Shown piece by piece: positions 5,978 through 6,766 of a stretch of 6,766 bases of DNA (position 1 is the stretch's first letter; every line of letters starts with the position of its first letter). A program made the translations under genes and the position numbers. The notes beneath the pieces are model-generated. The model saw only the letters and a program-made list of their open reading frames with translations, searched no databases and had not been told where the DNA came from. The stretch is taken from the NCBI GenBank assembly GCA_002403905.1, contig DHIR01000025.1:1-6766 (forward strand), written 5' to 3'. The stretch comes from Mucilaginibacter sp. UBA4741. GTDB taxonomy: Bacteria; Bacteroidota; Bacteroidia; Sphingobacteriales; Sphingobacteriaceae.

Positions 5978-6607
5978 ATGAAATACACCTACGTTATTTT
6001 TTTAGCAGTTGCATTATTTACATTTAGCTGCAGCTCTGGCAAAACAAGCGATACAGCAAACAGCAGCGATACCCTAAGTACCGCCGACCTATTAAAAACC
6101 GAAACCTGGAAATGTATTGATACCGCCCAGGACAGGTTTTGCCTGCCGCCGTCATGGAAACCTTTTGCCCACAATAAGGGTTATATTTTTTGCTCTTATT
6201 TAGATAATACAGATAGTACCACTGTTTTTGCAGTGGTAAAAACTGCCAAATCAAAAGACGTAAACATCAATAGCTACTTAAAAAAAGTTTATAAACAACT
6301 AAAAAGCGATAATACTGAAATAGTACAGGGATACTCCATAAACAAACTAATCTACGAAACTAAGGAAACCTATTTTGGCAGATACTATGCACAGGTAAAT
6401 GATAAATCTTATTTAACCTATTCCATGATATTCGAGTTGGATAACAGCATATACGAAGTAGCACTTAAATGCGAAAAATCTAACTGGAAAAAGTATTCGG
6501 CAGTTTTTCAAAAGATACTATCGAGTTTTCGCCACAAAGACGCGCCATTTTTTAGGGATGGGGATAGGATAACAGAAAAGAAATCGGTTGATTTGACGAA
6601 GTTGTAA
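5978..6607 (+). CDS. Small lipoprotein of unknown function, possible PsbP/Mog1-like fold
   Basis: 209 residues. A type II signal peptide is visible: MKYTYVIFLAVALFTFSC, with the lipidated Cys at 18, then a Ser/Thr/Asp-rich linker (about 19-38). The mature domain (about 40-190) has a pattern of FCLPPSWKPF, TTVFAVVKTAK, a helix INSYLKKVYKQLKS, YFGRYYAQVNDKSYLTYSMIFELDNSIYEVALKC and a final helix KYSAVFQKILSSFRHKDA. A beta-rich sheet with a 'W...F..I..SF' end is reminiscent of PsbP/DcrB-like domains, but this is a shape-based guess with no recognised family motif. The likely location is a membrane facing the periplasm or the cell surface. The gene starts 16 bases after the exonuclease stop and has its own candidate promoter. 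The start is firm because it is the only ATG giving the signal peptide. The minus-strand frames inside it are shadows. Confidence 0.8.
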   Translation: MKYTYVIFLAVALFTFSCSSGKTSDTANSSDTLSTADLLKTETWKCIDTAQDRFCLPPSWKPFAHNKGYIFCSYLDNTDSTTVFAVVKTAKSKDVNINSYLKKVYKQLKSDNTEIVQGYSINKLIYETKETYFGRYYAQVNDKSYLTYSMIFELDNSIYEVALKCEKSNWKKYSAVFQKILSSFRHKDAPFFRDGDRITEKKSVDLTKL

Positions 6608-6627
6608 TTCTACTAAAAGCTCTTTTT

Positions 6628-6720
6628 GTACGCTGAGCGATAGCGAAGAACTATTATATTGAGTGCTGTCGAGCGGCGAATGCATAGTTTGCAGATCCTT
6701 CGCCGGCGCTGCCAATGACA
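6628..6720. repeat. BIME-like intergenic palindromic repeat
   Basis: The left arm has CGCTGAGCGATAGCGAAGAA (6631-6650) and the right arm has AGATCCTTCGCCGGCGCT followed by GCCAATGACA (6693-6720). The arms are degenerate inverted copies sharing AGCG-x3-GCGAAG and a CT end. The middle (6651-6692) contains a third partial unit, GAGCGGCGAA (6671-6680). This resembles the TGTCA...GAGCGAAG.CGAAGGATCT intergenic repeats that are frequent in Sphingobacteriaceae genomes. It begins about 20 bases after the lipoprotein stop and may also serve as a 3' structural element. I see no gene in 6608-6766. Confidence 0.65.
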
Positions 6721-6766
6721 CATCGTATAAATTATTAATTACTTATAACGTGTTGTGCGATTAAAA

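Noticed and set aside
5989..6254. Minus-strand frames inside the lipoprotein gene
   Set aside because: They are antisense to a continuous lipoprotein frame with a signal peptide; no domain is recognisable.
6518..6721. Minus-strand frame across the lipoprotein end and the repeat
   Set aside because: Half of it is translated BIME-like repeat and half is antisense to the lipoprotein.

Overview
The window looks like chromosomal DNA from a Bacteroidota bacterium, most plausibly a Sphingobacteriaceae member (Mucilaginibacter/Pedobacter-like). The support is a TonB receptor that opens with a carboxypeptidase-regulatory-like domain, A/T-rich translation starts without Shine-Dalgarno sequences, TAnnTTTG-type promoter motifs, and two kinds of intergenic palindromic repeat that resemble those seen in this phylum. 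The genus is inference.

Layout. The left half reads on the minus strand. From right to left it holds a 125-residue membrane-anchored Cys/His protein (3575-3952), an 833-residue TonB-dependent receptor (951-3452), a strong minus-strand terminator (893-923), and a DUF1624/HGSNAT-type membrane acyltransferase that runs off the left edge (1-842) and has an apparent frameshift at a run of seven A. The right half reads on the plus strand: a 114-residue conserved hypothetical protein (4047-4391), a secreted cyclophilin-type peptidyl-prolyl isomerase (4396-5094), a pair of inverted C/G-tract repeats filling the gap (5095-5193), exonuclease III (5194-5961) and a small lipoprotein (5978-6607). A BIME-like repeat (about 6628-6720) closes the window.

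How the genes fit together. The small Cys/His protein and the receptor form a two-gene unit whose composition suggests transition-metal uptake (zinc or copper; the metal is not decided by sequence). The 94-bp divergent region between this unit and the plus-strand genes holds three TTGCAA-like half-sites about one helical turn apart, a good candidate operator. The plus-strand genes are closely spaced housekeeping functions: periplasmic folding, DNA base-excision repair and an unknown lipoprotein. A terminator inside the C/G-tract repeat probably separates the isomerase from exonuclease III.

I see no CRISPR array, tRNA, rRNA, integrase, transposase or recognisable defence system. The most interesting parts are the putative metal-responsive divergent region with its small Cys/His protein, the mirrored repeats abutting the exonuclease start, and the poly-A frameshift.
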